Shown here piece after piece: positions 35,502 to 42,857 of a DNA stretch of 64,000 bases. Made by a program: the position numbers and the translations under genes. How positions within the stretch are numbered: the first letter of the stretch is position 1; each line of letters begins with the position of its first letter. The notes under the pieces are model-generated. The model made no database searches and was not told the DNA's origin. It was given only the letters and a program-made list of their open reading frames with translations. The DNA comes from Desulfocucumis sp964643075. GTDB lineage: Bacteria; Bacillota; Desulfotomaculia; Desulfotomaculales; Desulfocucumaceae. Location of the stretch: positions 10,977-74,976 of the forward strand of contig CAZXQO010000021.1 of assembly GCA_964643075.1 (NCBI GenBank), read 5' to 3'.

Positions 35502-35600
35502 GAGATGAGAGGTGAGAGGTTTGAGGTAAGATTAATCTCTAAAATTTTCACAAGATCATACCCGCTCAATCTCACTTCTCACTTCCCACTTCTCAATCAC
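35502..35600. repeat. Short tandem GAGAGGT-type repeats in inverted arrangement
   Basis: GATGAGAGGTGAGAGGT (about 35505-35520) faces CTCACTTCTCACTTCCCACTT (35571-35591) in inverted orientation. The right arm runs into the last codon and stop of rbgA. Similar GAGAGGT repeats lie at 56141-56185. Confidence 0.6.
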
Positions 35601-36441
35601 CCGGCAAGTCCAGGGTAAAACGTCCCAGGCGTCCCTCCCGGAACTCTTTGAGCAGATTAACCGCGCTTTTATAAGTATCTACAATCATGCCTGATTTAAA
35701 AAAGCCCCGTCTGTTTCCCATTGCTTCCAGAAGGACGGCAGGATCGGCAGGAAAATCCCCCTCTATGCGGTAACGTTCACGCAATAACTGCGGGTATTCT
35801 CTCCTAAGCCAGTCCAGCAGTTTCAGAGCCACTTCTTCAATGTTAAAAACCTCTTCTTTAATGGCGCCGGTCACAGCCAATTTGTATCCCACTTCGGGAT
35901 CGTCAAATTTGGGCCATAGTATGCCCGGGGTGTCAAGTAAATCTATGCCCCCGGTGCGAATCCACTGGCGACCTTTAGTCACCCCGGGTTTGTTGCCGGT
36001 ACAAGCAACCTTCTGGCCCACCAGACGATTGATAAAAAAGGACTTACCCACATTGGGTATGCCCAAAATCATACAGCGTGGCGGCCTGGGCTTGCGGCCC
36101 GAAGAGCCCAGAGAGATAGTTTTCTCCCCGGCTAGCCGGTGTACCAGGACCGGTATTTTTTTCATGCCGTCGCCCCTTACCGAATCAACAGCAAGGGAGG
36201 CAAAACCCAGGGACCTATAGTGTTCTTCCCACAGGCGGGTATAGCCGGGATCGGCCAAATCGGACTTATTCAGGGCCACCAGGCGTGGCTTTCCGCCCGC
36301 CAGTTCGGCCAGCACCGGATTGCGGCTACTAACCGGAATCCGGGCATCAAGCAGCTCAATAAGCACATCTACCAGCTTCAGGTGCTCCTGCACCAGCCGT
36401 TTGGCCTTGGCCATGTGTCCGGGAAACCATTGAATACTCAC
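35593..36441 (-). CDS. rbgA: Ribosome biogenesis GTPase RbgA (YlqF)
   Basis: This is a circularly permuted GTPase needed for late 50S assembly. Motif order is G4 (LVALNKSDL), G1 (GIPNVGKSFFINRL), G2 threonine in KPGVTKG, G3 (DTPGI). It opens with SIQWFPGHMAKAKR, the family's usual N-terminus. I therefore prefer GTG at 36441 over the ATG at 36471, which lies in repeat-like sequence without a ribosome site. The length of 282 aa is normal. It is in the rplS-lepB-rbgA-rnhB cluster. Confidence 0.95.
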   Translation of the reverse strand: MSIQWFPGHMAKAKRLVQEHLKLVDVLIELLDARIPVSSRNPVLAELAGGKPRLVALNKSDLADPGYTRLWEEHYRSLGFASLAVDSVRGDGMKKIPVLVHRLAGEKTISLGSSGRKPRPPRCMILGIPNVGKSFFINRLVGQKVACTGNKPGVTKGRQWIRTGGIDLLDTPGILWPKFDDPEVGYKLAVTGAIKEEVFNIEEVALKLLDWLRREYPQLLRERYRIEGDFPADPAVLLEAMGNRRGFFKSGMIVDTYKSAVNLLKEFREGRLGRFTLDLPGD

Positions 36442-36547
36442 TTGAAAACCAGCATCCTTCAAAAACGGCATTATTATTCAGGTATTCAGAATTCAGAATA
36501 TTTCGAGATGATAAAACGTTCTCTCATGCTGACTCCTGACTCCTGAA

Positions 36548-37096
36548 TTATTTTTCTTCATTAATAAGTCTGATATGCTGAGGCGGCCAGTAAAGCATTA
36601 CGGCCTTGCCTATAATCAAATCCTTGGGCAGGGGACCCCACTCCCTGCTGTCGTCGCTGTTGTTGCGGTTGTCACCCATCATAAAATATTGCCCTTCGGG
36701 AACCCGGTACGGGGCGAAATCACTGTTCATTTTTAGCCCGGGCGGAAGGTATTTTTCAGGCATCAGCTTATTGTTAAGATACAACCTGCCGTTCCTGACC
36801 TCCACTGTCTCCCCGCCCTTAGCTATAAGCCTTTTCACAAAATCCCTGCTAGGGTCGCGGGGGAATTTAAAAACCACTATATCCCCCCGCTCCGGTTCAT
36901 GCAAACGGTATGAAATTTTACTTACAATAATCCTGTCGTTTATCTGCAGGGTGGGCTCCATGGAACCGGATGGAATATAAAAAGGTTGCAGTATAAACAT
37001 CCTGATAATAACCGCCAGAATAACGGCTATAAGCAGGGATTCAAAAATCTCTCTCAGGGGGGATTTCTTGCTATGGTTTGCTGTTATTTGCTCCAT
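36548..37096 (-). CDS. lepB: Signal peptidase I
   Basis: The 182-residue, single-helix (residues 19-37) type I signal peptidase has catalytic Ser45 in IPSGSMEPTL and Lys88 in DFVKRLIA. Box E is FMMGDNRNNSDDSREWG. GGAGGTG lies before the ATG. It is downstream of rplS and its terminator. The 76 bases to rbgA contain ATTCAG and GACTCCT tandem repeats. Confidence 0.96.
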   Translation of the reverse strand: MEQITANHSKKSPLREIFESLLIAVILAVIIRMFILQPFYIPSGSMEPTLQINDRIIVSKISYRLHEPERGDIVVFKFPRDPSRDFVKRLIAKGGETVEVRNGRLYLNNKLMPEKYLPPGLKMNSDFAPYRVPEGQYFMMGDNRNNSDDSREWGPLPKDLIIGKAVMLYWPPQHIRLINEEK

Positions 37097-37192
37097 TTAT
37101 GCCACCTCCAGTCTTAAATCAGCGGATTCACCTAAGCGTCGAGCGGGAAGGGCACCATTTTTCGATCCTTTTCGCTCTTGCCCCAAAAAGCC

Positions 37193-37222
37193 AAAAAGGG
37201 ACTGGCTGGCAGTCCCTTTAAT
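37193..37222 (-). terminator. Intrinsic terminator after rplS
   Basis: On the minus strand AAAGGGACTG-CCAG-CCAGTCCCTTTTT forms a strong stem with a T-run immediately after the rplS stop. Confidence 0.85.
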
Positions 37223-37225
37223 TCA

Positions 37226-37573
37226 TTATCTTCTAACCTTTTCACGAATACGGGCCGCTTTACCACGAAGTTTACGCAGGTAGTACAGCCTGGCGCGACG
37301 AACTCGGCCTCTTCTGATTACTTCTATTTTGTCTATTTTGGGAGTGTGCAGAGGGAAGGTTCTTTCCACCCCGACACCGTAAGACACCCGCCTGACGGTA
37401 AAGGTTTCTCCCAGGCCACCGCCCCGGCGCCTGATAACCACACCTTCAAAAACCTGAATTCTTTCCCGGGTGCCCTCAATAACCTTCACGTGCACCTTTA
37501 CTGTATCCCCCGGTTGAAAGTCAGGAATGTCTTTTCTCAACTGCTCCTGTTCCAGAGACTGAATAAGATTCAT
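37226..37573 (-). CDS. rplS: 50S ribosomal protein L19
   Basis: The 115-residue protein shows all L19 hallmarks: FQPGDTVKVHVKVIEGTRER, VQVFEGVVI-type strand, RRVSYGVGVERTFPLHTPK and VRRARLYYLRKLRGKAARI. AAGGGAGG precedes the ATG. The leader upstream (37574-37660) contains a second GGAGG and short inverted repeats. It could hold an L19 autoregulatory structure, but I cannot show it. Confidence 0.98.
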   Translation of the reverse strand: MNLIQSLEQEQLRKDIPDFQPGDTVKVHVKVIEGTRERIQVFEGVVIRRRGGGLGETFTVRRVSYGVGVERTFPLHTPKIDKIEVIRRGRVRRARLYYLRKLRGKAARIREKVRR

Positions 37574-37757
37574 ATATGTACCTCCCTTCCAACTGGACGT
37601 TCATACCTCATTATCCCAAGATAGCGGACCGCCCGTAATCCAACGGAGGTAATTATATCATAAAATTTTTTTAGGTGCAATAATTGCCTTATATATCATT
37701 GGGATGATTCAGTGAAATATCTGAATTTTAAGGTGCTTTCAGAGCAGAACCCCAGGC

Positions 37758-38486
37758 CTAACCAATTACAACAGTGTTTGTTTTCCCATCCCATGTAACA
37801 GTTTTGCCCAATGCCTCCGCCAGGTCCCGGACCGGTGCCCAGGCACGGTCATTAATCAACCGCCCCTCCAATATCTGGCCGCCAACCCGGATTGTGACTG
37901 CATTGGGGTCAGCCGGGGCCGGTGCCGGCAGTTGCAGTCCCAGGTAGCCGGCTACACCCTCCGCTATAGCCCGGGCGGCCCGCTGCTGAAAACCGGAATC
38001 CTTCAGCAAAACCTCCTCTTTGGGGTTGGAAATAAAGGCCAGCTCCGCCAAGCACGCCGGCATTTTTGTTTGCCGCAGCACGGCAAAGTTAGCCTCTTTC
38101 ACTCCGCGATCGGATAGTCCCAGTCCAGGAATTAGCCGGTCGTGAACAGCTTTGGCCAACAGGTTCCCTTCTCCCTTGAGGGAGTAACAAAAAACCTCTG
38201 TTCCGGTTGCACCTTGGTTCGCTGCCGAATTGCAATGAATACTCACGAAGCAGTTTGCTTTCCAGCCATTGGCCAACTCAGACCGGGCGGTCAAATCAGC
38301 GCTTTCGTCTGCGCCCAGAGCTATGTCGCTATCCCTGGTAAGCTGCACTTCGGCCACAGGCTTCAGTATTTCAGCCACCTGCTTTGCTACGGCTAGAGTA
38401 ACAACCTTTTCCTGCACGCCGCTTGGACCGGCAGCCCCGGGGTCCCGGCCACCATGCCCGGGGTCAATCATAATTTTATTAGCCAT
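37758..38486 (-). CDS. N-acetylmuramoyl-L-alanine amidase with stalk domain (phage-endolysin-like)
   Basis: Residues 1-175 form an Amidase_3 domain with zinc ligands in MIDPGHGGRDPG (His), Glu in VQEKVV, His in CFVSIHCNSAAN and catalytic Glu in CLAELAFISNP. Residues about 192-242 are a copper-amine-oxidase N-terminal (stalk) repeat, RAWAPVRDLAEALG, after an Ala/Pro linker. There is no signal peptide, so export would need a holin; a holin C-terminal fragment lies just upstream, followed by a tRNA gene. This fits a prophage lysis relic. GGGGGGTAG precedes the ATG. Confidence 0.85.
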   Translation of the reverse strand: MANKIMIDPGHGGRDPGAAGPSGVQEKVVTLAVAKQVAEILKPVAEVQLTRDSDIALGADESADLTARSELANGWKANCFVSIHCNSAANQGATGTEVFCYSLKGEGNLLAKAVHDRLIPGLGLSDRGVKEANFAVLRQTKMPACLAELAFISNPKEEVLLKDSGFQQRAARAIAEGVAGYLGLQLPAPAPADPNAVTIRVGGQILEGRLINDRAWAPVRDLAEALGKTVTWDGKTNTVVIG

Positions 38487-38510
38487 TTACGCTACCCCCC
38501 AACTTTTACT

Positions 38511-38610
38511 TCAGGATACTTTCCTAACAATATCAGGCACGGGGATTCCGATACGACCGGCATTCTTGATGATGTTCAGCAGTTCATTGGCCAGTTGATA
38601 AGTTGAAAAA
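38511..38610 (-). pseudogene. C-terminal fragment of a phage holin (holin_4/TcdE type)
   Basis: The frame reads YQLANELLNIIKNAGRIGIP followed by VPDIVRKVS and stop. It closely matches the C-terminal end of phage_holin_4 family proteins (ANE.LSI.ENAGR.G.P.P). No start codon or membrane helices remain; upstream is the terminator of the tRNA. Its stop is 24 bases before the amidase start. Confidence 0.65.
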
Positions 38611-38623
38611 GAAAAAGTGACCC

Positions 38624-38663
38624 AAAAAAGAGGACCACGACGTATAATCCGTGATCCTCTTTT
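38624..38663 (-). terminator. Terminator downstream of tRNA-Leu(UAA)
   Basis: On the minus strand AAAAGAGGATCACG pairs with CGTGGTCCTCTTTTTT, about 30 bases after the tRNA. Confidence 0.75.
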
Positions 38664-38694
38664 GGTGTCATATTAATATGCATATGTATATTTT

Positions 38695-38782
38695 TGGTGC
38701 CGGAGACCGGACTTGAACCGGTACGTTCTATAAGAACGAGGGATTTTAAGTCCCTTGCGTCTGCCTATTCCGCCACTCCGGC
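38695..38782 (-). tRNA. tRNA-Leu (UAA)
   Basis: The acceptor GCCGGAG pairs with CTCCGGC, followed by A and encoded CCA. The anticodon stem AGGGA/TCCCT carries loop CTTAAAA, anticodon UAA. A long variable arm (CGTTCTTATAGAACG) and T arm ACCGGTTCAAGTCCGGT are present. It is 88 nt with CCA. Confidence 0.96.
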
Positions 38783-38975
38783 ATGTAACAACTCAAAAAA
38801 CAGCCTGTAAAAGAAATTATACTATTAGCCGTTTTTAAAAGCAAGTGGCAGCTTATAACTTATCTGGATGGCACAATGTTTTCCCGTGCTAAATAAAGTC
38901 AATAATTGTAAGAGAAATCATATACCGTTTTGCCACCTGCAGCACCGGATGCCAGCCTCGAATTCATATTTGTTT

Positions 38976-39003
38976 TTGGAAAACCGGATATATATGGTAT
39001 TAT
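38976..39003 (+). promoter_or_regulatory. Putative promoter of the small hypothetical-flippase unit
   Basis: TTGGAA and TATTAT are separated by 16 bases, 42 bases before the ATG at 39045. Confidence 0.45.
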
Positions 39004-39044
39004 AAAAGTTGTGAATGGCGAGAACCAAGGAGGATACTGATAAA

Positions 39045-39344
39045 ATGGACAATACCAGACTGCAAAAAACAGTTGTGGTCAGCATACAGGGATGGGAACT
39101 GGAAGTCTTCGAGGGTCCCCGCAAGGTAAACGTCGATTTGCTGGGAGATATGCTGGAATTCAAGGGCATCTGGCTCACCGAGCCGGAGCGGGGCCTGGTT
39201 ACCGTACTCAGCTATGCCGACAAAATATTTTACCTCGAAATAACTGAATCGGAAATACCCACCCAGCGACCCGGCAGGAGAAACAAGGTAACGCCGTTAA
39301 GGAGAATAGACAACCACACAACGCCGGAAAATAACGAAGACTGA
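39045..39344 (+). CDS. Small hypothetical protein (99 aa)
   Basis: The core is strand-rich, KTVVVSIQGWELEVFEGPRK, with a Lys/Arg-rich tail (TQRPGRRNKVTPLRR). It has no membrane segment. I chose the ATG at 39045, downstream of AAGGAGG; the frame also contains an ATG at 39015 that overlaps the promoter region. It ends 13 bases before the SpoVB-like flippase and is probably co-transcribed. Family not recognised. Confidence 0.6.
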   Translation: MDNTRLQKTVVVSIQGWELEVFEGPRKVNVDLLGDMLEFKGIWLTEPERGLVTVLSYADKIFYLEITESEIPTQRPGRRNKVTPLRRIDNHTTPENNED

Positions 39345-39357
39345 AACGGGTAAAGCC

Positions 39358-40992
39358 ATGCAATCAAAATCATTAACCAAACAGACTCTGGTTCAGGGCG
39401 CTCTGATACTGACCTTGGCCGCCCTGGTGGTCAGGCTTATGGGTGCCATCTACCGCATACCCCTGGGCAGGATGCTGGGTGACGAGGGAATGGGCATTTA
39501 CAACATTCCGAACCAGTTTTACTGGCTCTTCTTCACCATATCATCCGCCGGCATACCGGTGGGGGTGGCCCGGTTGGTAGCCGCCAAAGTGTCTGTCGGG
39601 ATGTATCGCGACGCCTACCGCACCTTTAAAATATTCCTTTACACCATGATGGGGGCAGGGTTGCTATTTTCCCTGACCCTTTTTTTCGGCGCCGGGTGGT
39701 TTGTTAAAGTAGGCATAGTGCCAAACCCACACAGCCTATACGGGCTAAAGGTCATATCGCCGATAGTGTTTTTTGCCGCAGTCACGGCCGCTTACAGGGG
39801 ATTATTCCAGGGATTGCAAAACATGTCGGCGGTGGCCGCCTCCCAGGTGGGTGAACAGATAATGCTAGTAATTGGAACGCTGCTGTTCAGCTACCTCTTG
39901 CTGCCCAGGGGACTGGCCATGGCCGCCGCCGGGGGCAATTTCGGGGCCGTACCCGGCGCCGTGGCGGCAACGTTTATTATGGTATACATCTATTACCGGA
40001 ACAGGCCGGAACTGCAACGATTAATCAACGAAGACCGCACAACCGGGCGGGAAGGCGCCTGGTCGCTGATGAAAAAGGTTTTCGTCATCTCGGTGCCCAT
40101 ATCCCTGGCCAGCATGTCCATGGCCGTAAATAGCATTATTGATAGCGTGATAATTATTAACAGACTACAACTGGCGAGTTACAGTCTAGAGCGGGCTACC
40201 GCTCTATATGGTCAGCTTAGCGGTTTCGCCATGTCCTTTATTAACATCAGCATTGCCTTTTCCCTATCACTGGGGACAAGCATCGTACCCTCGGTGGCCG
40301 AGGCCTATACAATTAAGGATCACCGGGCTGTAGAAAACAGGATCTACCAGGCCATCAGGCTTTCCATACTCACTTCACTGCCGGCTGCTGCGGGGCTATT
40401 TGTGCTGGCGCCACAGCTTACTTTACTGGTGTTTGCAAATAAAGATGCTGGCATCCCACTGGCCGCCATCGCCCCGGCCATAGTTTTCTGGGGCACGAAC
40501 CTGGTATTTAATGGTGCCCTGCAGGGGCTGGGAAGAGCTGACATACCGGTAAAAAACCTGCTGGCGGGGTTGGCCTTTAAAATTAGCATCACCTATTTTC
40601 TTACCCCCACTGCCCTGGGAATACGGGCTGCGGCCCTGGGCACGGTGATCATGTACACTGTCGCTTCCTTATTAAACATACTGGCCATCAAGCGCCTGGT
40701 TGGCTTTTCATTTAATATTACCGACGGCCTGTTGCGGCCGGGTCTGGCCACAGTCATAATGGCCTGGGGGGTATGGCAAACATATTCCCTGATCTACTCA
40801 CTAACGGGACATAATTCCCCGGCCAGCCTCATTGCCATACTGGCGGGGATAATAATTTATGCGCTGGTCATACTGCTCATCGGAGGCGTCAGGGCGGATG
40901 ACATCAACCGCCTGCCCTTAATCCGCCGTGCCTATCCCCTGCTACTAGCATACGAGAAATGGAAAGAAAAATTTTTCAATAAGCTACGGTAA
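39358..40992 (+). CDS. SpoVB/MurJ-like oligosaccharide flippase (MOP superfamily)
   Basis: The 544-residue integral membrane protein has about 14 helices. It opens QTLVQGALILTLAALVVRLMGAIYRIPLGRMLGDEGMGIY, the standard SpoVB/polysaccharide-biosynthesis N-terminus (only parts matter: residues 8-45), and contains FQGLQNMSAVAASQVGEQ and FNGALQGLGRADIPV. Members flip lipid-linked sugars; SpoVB acts in spore cortex peptidoglycan synthesis. Several paralogues are usual in Clostridia, so the exact role is open. A stem-loop follows. Confidence 0.88.
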   Translation: MQSKSLTKQTLVQGALILTLAALVVRLMGAIYRIPLGRMLGDEGMGIYNIPNQFYWLFFTISSAGIPVGVARLVAAKVSVGMYRDAYRTFKIFLYTMMGAGLLFSLTLFFGAGWFVKVGIVPNPHSLYGLKVISPIVFFAAVTAAYRGLFQGLQNMSAVAASQVGEQIMLVIGTLLFSYLLLPRGLAMAAAGGNFGAVPGAVAATFIMVYIYYRNRPELQRLINEDRTTGREGAWSLMKKVFVISVPISLASMSMAVNSIIDSVIIINRLQLASYSLERATALYGQLSGFAMSFINISIAFSLSLGTSIVPSVAEAYTIKDHRAVENRIYQAIRLSILTSLPAAAGLFVLAPQLTLLVFANKDAGIPLAAIAPAIVFWGTNLVFNGALQGLGRADIPVKNLLAGLAFKISITYFLTPTALGIRAAALGTVIMYTVASLLNILAIKRLVGFSFNITDGLLRPGLATVIMAWGVWQTYSLIYSLTGHNSPASLIAILAGIIIYALVILLIGGVRADDINRLPLIRRAYPLLLAYEKWKEKFFNKLR

Positions 40993-41030
40993 AAGCACAA
41001 TGAATGGGAAATCCGGTTAACAAAACAAAG

Positions 41031-41067
41031 AGTAAAGCCGGTGCTAATGAACCGCACCGGCTTTACT
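41031..41067. terminator. Stem-loop between convergent flippase and ABC genes
   Basis: AGTAAAGCCGGTG pairs with CACCGGCTTTACT. It has no long T-run on the plus side, but it lies exactly between two convergent genes. Confidence 0.7.
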
Positions 41068-41095
41068 GCGACACTGAGAACCGTCCCCTGTCGCA
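41067..41095. repeat. Imperfect palindrome of the GCGACA...TGTCGC family, second copy
   Basis: TGCGACACTGAGAACCGTCC followed by CCTGTCGCA; compare 24328-24361. It is adjacent to the stem-loop and touches the stop region of the ABC permease gene. Confidence 0.55.
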
Positions 41096-41938
41096 TTAAA
41101 CCCTGAACTTGATTCCCTTGCTGTGGGCCGGATTCAGCTTCCTGCTGCTCCAGTAAAGCAGCAGCACCCCCGTAATCAGGTAAAACAATACGTATATGGC
41201 CCAGTGGGGCAGCAGCAGTTCCCTGTCGAAACCCCCGCTGCTTTCCCCCAGCACCCGCATCATTACCATGATGGGGTTGATGTCTATAAGCAACTGAGCG
41301 ACTAATGGCGGAGGAGAGGGGTATGGGTTTGGAACCCTGGTTACCCCGTAAATAAACCATCCCAGCAGCAGCGTGCCCACGCTCAGGGCAAAAACTACTC
41401 CGTAACTGGTAACGGTGCTTACCCCCGTACGCTTGAAATAGGTGGAGCAGGCCACACCCACGGCGGCAAAGAGAAAAACGGTAACCAGGTAGAAGCCGAA
41501 TACGCTCAGCACCTGGAACGGGGCGACCCCGCCGTAAAGAAAGACAATGTTGTACAGGGGCAAGGTGGCCAGCACCAGCAGTACCGTAAAGGATATGGAG
41601 GATAGCATCTTGCTGACGACTATCCCGCCGGTGGTCAGTTTGGTGGTCAACAGCACGTTTAGTGTCTGCCTCTCCCTCTCACCGCTGATGGACCCCGCAG
41701 TGAGCCCCGGTGTTACGAATCCGACCAGCACCAGTTGGGAGATGGACAACAGAATGAAAATCCCGCGGCTGACACCTGGCTGGTAATAGCCCGGCATTTG
41801 CCGCCAGAGCAGGTAGATGAACCCTAGCACCAGCGCGCCTATTACCAGCAGGTAAAGCGCTATCAGCAAAGGTGATTTGATGGTTCTGAACCTCTGCCGC
41901 AGTTCCTTCAACAAAACCGGATTAATGCTCATTTTCAT
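41096..41938 (-). CDS. ABC transporter permease (ABC-2 type)
   Basis: The approximately 280-residue protein has six helices. It begins NPVLLKELRQRFRTIKSP, a common opening of ABC-2 permeases, and contains the conserved TAGSISGERERQTLNVLLTT cytoplasmic motif. The start is ATG at 41938 or 41932; both follow GGAGGCGG and overlap the ATPase gene end. It is the last gene of the ECF-sigma operon and forms an exporter with the ATPase upstream. The substrate is unknown. Confidence 0.88.
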   Translation of the reverse strand: MKMSINPVLLKELRQRFRTIKSPLLIALYLLVIGALVLGFIYLLWRQMPGYYQPGVSRGIFILLSISQLVLVGFVTPGLTAGSISGERERQTLNVLLTTKLTTGGIVVSKMLSSISFTVLLVLATLPLYNIVFLYGGVAPFQVLSVFGFYLVTVFLFAAVGVACSTYFKRTGVSTVTSYGVVFALSVGTLLLGWFIYGVTRVPNPYPSPPPLVAQLLIDINPIMVMMRVLGESSGGFDRELLLPHWAIYVLFYLITGVLLLYWSSRKLNPAHSKGIKFRV

Positions 41939-42857
41939 CCGCCTCCCCGGTAACCGCCATAAAGGCTTCTTCAAGGTTTCGCCTGATTTCGGAAAACTCG
42001 GTGACCACCCAGCCGCCGTTTACTATATCCCGCAGCAATTCTCCCCTGGCCCGCTGCTCTCCCATGAAAACCAGGCGCAGTCCGGTTTCGTCTATTTCCA
42101 CACTGGTTACAGCATCCCTGATTTTCAGCAGGTCCGCCAGTTCGATTAATCTTTCCAGCACCTCCACCCGCAGCAGGGACCCCCCCATGCCAACGGCGGT
42201 TACTTCCTCCACCGAGCCGCTGGCAATAAGCCGGCCATTCTCCATGATACCCACCTGATCGCAAATTTCCCCCAGTTCGGGCAATATGTGCGAGCTGATT
42301 AAGACCGTTTTGTCCAGCTGTTTCAGGTGCTTAATAATTTCCTTCAGCTCGGCCCTGGCCCTGGGGTCCAGCCCGGAGGCCGGTTCGTCCAGAATCAGCA
42401 CCTTGGGATCGTGAATCAGACAGCGGGCCAGGGCCAGTCTCTGCTTCATACCCCTGGAGAGTAAATCCACGTAACTATCGTATTTATCCTCGAGGTTTAC
42501 CAGTTCCAGCAGTTCACCTAGCAGCGGCTTTCTGGCCTTTTCCGGTATATAGTAGGCCGCTGCGAAAAAGTCAAGGTATTCATATGTTTTCAGACCGTCG
42601 TAAACCCCGAAGAAATCCGGCATGTACCCTATAAGCCCGCGGATCACCATGGGCTCCGCCACTACATCATGCCCGTTCACCAGAACGGTCCCGCCGTCCG
42701 GCAGCAGCAGTGTGGACAATATGGACATGGCCGTGGTCTTGCCGGCGCCATTGGGCCCGATTAGCCCGTATATGCTACCCCGTGGTACATCCATATCCAG
42801 GGCATCCAGGGCAGTAGTCTTGTCAAATTTTTTAGTCAGTCCTTTAACCTGAATCAT
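41922..42857 (-). CDS. ABC transporter ATP-binding protein
   Basis: The 311-residue ATPase has Walker A GLIGPNGAGKTTAM at about 32-45, Q-loop near YMPDFFGVYDG, ABC signature LLSRGMKQRLALARCL, Walker B VLILDEPASGLDPRA and the H-switch in ISSHIL. The C-terminal about 80 residues form an extra alpha/beta domain typical of ABC-2 exporters. Start and stop overlap its neighbours, showing one operon. Confidence 0.93.
   Translation of the reverse strand: MIQVKGLTKKFDKTTALDALDMDVPRGSIYGLIGPNGAGKTTAMSILSTLLLPDGGTVLVNGHDVVAEPMVIRGLIGYMPDFFGVYDGLKTYEYLDFFAAAYYIPEKARKPLLGELLELVNLEDKYDSYVDLLSRGMKQRLALARCLIHDPKVLILDEPASGLDPRARAELKEIIKHLKQLDKTVLISSHILPELGEICDQVGIMENGRLIASGSVEEVTAVGMGGSLLRVEVLERLIELADLLKIRDAVTSVEIDETGLRLVFMGEQRARGELLRDIVNGGWVVTEFSEIRRNLEEAFMAVTGEADENEH

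Noticed and set aside
37574..37660. Possible L19 autoregulatory leader before rplS
   Set aside because: Position fits, but I could not match the conserved pairing with confidence; not listed as a feature.
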